The position numbers were made by a program, and so were the translations under genes. Shown here piece by piece: positions 61,806-64,000 of a stretch of DNA of 64,000 bases (position 1 is its first letter; each line of letters opens with the position of its first letter). Location: assembly GCA_013339895.1 (NCBI GenBank), contig JABACO010000005.1, forward strand, positions 10,472,336 through 10,536,335, in the 5' to 3' direction. Under the pieces are notes generated by a model, which had not been told where the DNA came from, searched no databases, and worked only from the letters and a program-made list of their open reading frames with translations. Source of the stretch: Ephydatia muelleri (taxonomy: Eukaryota > Porifera > Demospongiae > Spongillida > Spongillidae).

Positions 61806-62671
61806 CGAAGAATATATAAGTCGATCCTATTACAATGATCAGGACTGAAAGAAACTTGAGTCCAAAAATGTTATGTCAGTGGTCTATTTGAGCCCCTTAA
61901 CTGATGCAGGCGTGGCATTAGATGCATTACAGAAGGGTTACCATCTGAAGGGGGTTGGATTTGTATGGTGTTGATGAGGATGGACCCTTATCTGAGGAGG
62001 ACTGCGACAGCTTGGTGAACGTTCCGGAAATGATGCATTCATTGAGTAGAGATGAGTTGAAGTTGTTTCTGGATCAGGTCAATCGTGCAATGCAGTGTCT
62101 CTTATCCCATGTGGGTGCACTGATTCAAACACTCCTTTACCAAACTTATATGTGCAGACAGGATGCACACACTCACACAGCTGAAGACTCATCCATCACC
62201 TGATGCAGCTGCACCCACCCCCACATTCAAACACTACCATCTGTGAGTATGTGCATCATGTTATTCTCAAATGACACACTTGTGTAACTGGCCGTGTACG
62301 AGACTAAATTTAAGTCTTCATTAAAAAATTAACAATTGCATTTAAACTACGGAAAAGAGCTAGATCGTTGTAGAGCAAAGGAATCGAGCACAGCGTCAGC
62401 GTTGTAAACATATAACACCAGTCGCATATATGCCTTGTCCATAGCGATTACCTGGTAAGCGCTAGGGGTATCCTTGACTCCACGATGAGTTGATGAACAA
62501 TAACTCGTAAGGAAGCAGACGGGCATTAAAAAGGGGAAATTGTATGGCAAGATTTCTAATCAGATACAGTAGCAGTAGCTATTAATTGTAGAGTTATTAA
62601 TGGTAATAATTAGAATTTTAAAGTCATCAAGCATCGATCTAGGAGAGTCAAACAGAAGTCCGTATGCAAAG
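61806..62671. other. Spacer with one unexplained open frame
   Basis: 61,955-62,203 plus is acidic at its start (DEDGPLSEEDCDSLVNVPEM), then has a short helix. I do not recognise it. The rest is AT-rich and presumably includes the promoter of receptor copy C. Confidence 0.3.
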
Positions 62672-63966
62672 ATGAAGGCCTGGATGATTGATGGTAGTCG
62701 ACGGCGCGCTGTGGAGATCGGTTTCTTGGCATTGTTGGCAATAATGGTATGGGGTTTGTTCTCACTTCCAACCGTTTTCTACCTGCGCTCAAAAATTTCC
62801 AAGGTACTCTTGTTACGCACAACACGCACATACTCAACACCCGTACGCGTGCGTTATTTTCGGTACGGAAAAGAGATTTTGTATTCGAATGGTCGATGAT
62901 GCAGAGATTGAGTGGGCTGCTACACGCCTCGTAGACGTTGTGTATTGACAAGAAGTGAGGGCGCGGCTACAATAAACCATGTATGGTTCAAATACAATTA
63001 AATCTAGCCACAACCGAGGCCACAACTCTAGTATTTGTGCTTAATTGCATTTATTGAAATCTGTCTTCTTGTGCTTGAACAGAATCTAATCTTGCGGCGT
63101 GCCTTTAAGCTACGCCTGTTATTCTAGCTCGGCCCCGCGGGAACCTAATCGCGTAGTCAACAATGTGTTCAACAAGTTTTTTTTTGCTACATAAGTGTGA
63201 GGCATGTAAGCATAGAGTACAGTGGTAATATCATGTACTTTGGAGCCATAGTGAAAATAGGCCTCTTTGTTTACAAACGCTTATTTTGGTGTCATTTGAT
63301 TTAATTATTTATTTTATTTTCAGGTCGTTTAAACAAGTGCACAAATTTATTATTTGTATTCCCTTGCATATATTAGGCCTAGCTTCAATCAACTTAATTT
63401 TTTTGGCATTTGCTTGCAGAGGGTTCTAGTTTTCACATATTTTTTATTAAGATTTCACTGTCTCAAGGTGTTGTGTTATTACTGTTTCTCATTAAGAGTG
63501 GTTATGATCGATAATGGATTAAGGGGGTAAGACTAAATCCAACATGATGGGGAATGAAGGGCATATACATGTATAAAGTGGTCAATGATGTCAAGTATTT
63601 TAGTATTTACATGATCACCAGGTTTACACTGAATAGCTTTTTATGTCTTCTGTTTTAGACATTCAACGTAACACATTGTGTGTTACCCACAACAGAATCT
63701 GACAATGGTATGTTCATTTTGCAGAATAATTAATTACTGTACCTAAAGTTGTTCTGTTTTGTAGAGTCAAACCAAACCTCAAATTCCTATGGCTGCAGTG
63801 AAAATTTTATTTTCATTGGCAACTTCTGCTTACCATCCTGCCCTACATGGGTGCTGAGACGTAAAGGGGAAAATGCTGATGACATCATTTTGATCATAGC
63901 AGCAGTTGTGGGTCTAACATGTGGGATCCTGGTTCTTTTAGTATCTGCTTTGAGACACAGAAGAAT
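62672..63966 (+). CDS. Frizzled-like receptor copy C, 5' exons; CRD exon replaced (runs off window)
   Basis: Exon 1 (62672-62803, phase 0) codes MVWGLFSLPTVFYLRSK after a hydrophobic stretch, the counterpart of A's VWGLFSLPAVFYLGRP. I start at 62,672; an in-frame start at 62,600 or 62,684 is also possible. Exon 2 is 63659-63707, 49 nt, taking phase 0 to phase 1 exactly as A's 388-nt CRD exon does, but it codes only TFNVTHCVLPTTESDN. Exon 3 (63765-63966) has GCSENFIFIGNFCLPSCPTW and TM1 ILIIAAVVGLTCGILVLLVS, ending RHRR with the same phase-2 donor as A. No CRD-like sequence is visible in the 855-bp intron 1. The rest of the 7TM region lies beyond the window. The result would be a CRD-less receptor, unless a CRD exon is spliced in from elsewhere. 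Confidence 0.72.
62804..63658. other. Intron 1 of receptor copy C
   Basis: No sequence resembling the CRD exon of copy A was found on either strand. The intron is AT-rich after about 63,150. Confidence 0.45.
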
Positions 63967-64000
63967 GTAAGCCCAAAACACAGATTTGCGGCATGATGTA

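Overview
The window looks like AT-rich animal (metazoan) nuclear DNA. Small exons with GT-AG introns are separated by long non-coding stretches and many decayed transposons. The gene families seen are a Frizzled-type 7TM receptor with an extracellular cysteine-rich domain (CRD), a membrane protein with a death domain, and a caspase-like fragment. Together with Gypsy, LINE, RecQ-helicase-like and Gypsy-integrase DNA elements, they suggest an early-branching animal, most likely a sponge. The host call is inference from family recall, not from a search.

Layout. 0.5-3 kb: relics of a RecQ-like helicase and a LINE reverse transcriptase (minus strand). 5.7-7.9 kb: the 3' exons of a plus-strand gene coding a transmembrane segment, a Ser/Thr-rich linker and a C-terminal death domain. 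8.2-13.1 kb: decayed LINE and Gypsy pieces plus an inverted-repeat element. 15.2-22.4 kb (possibly to 29.6 kb): a plus-strand gene with a CRE/E-box/TATA-like promoter, a first coding exon that is only the ATG, and a tandem array of about 0.5-0.75 kb units. Each unit holds one 36-nt phase-0 mini-exon coding a proline-rich dodecapeptide. 24.9-29.4 kb: Gypsy and LINE fragments and a complete-ended 3,126-bp Ginger-like DNA transposon (TIRs, GGTA target duplication, intron-split Gypsy-type integrase, OTU peptidase). 31.7-32.0 kb: caspase p10-like exon (minus). 33.8-36.3 kb: hairpin elements, a MITE family and a LINE tail. 36.8-43.9 kb: a LINE copy interrupted by a gag-less Gypsy element (36.8-42.5) and, in its tail, by a TTAA-flanked TIR element.

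45.5-64 kb: a cluster of three Frizzled-like receptor paralogues. Copy A (45,581-50,096, minus) is an intact seven-exon model of 580 aa. Copy B is a pseudogene whose last exon was split by a TA-flanked TIR element and whose middle exons were then inverted. Copy C (from 62,672, plus, running off the window) has the same first exon and TM1 exon as A, but carries a phase-matched 49-nt exon where A has its CRD exon. Between B and C lies a weakly supported transmembrane-protein gene (minus).

The receptor, death-domain and caspase pieces belong to signalling and cell-death families, but nothing in the sequence links them into one system. All exon boundaries were read by eye from splice motifs and reading phase.
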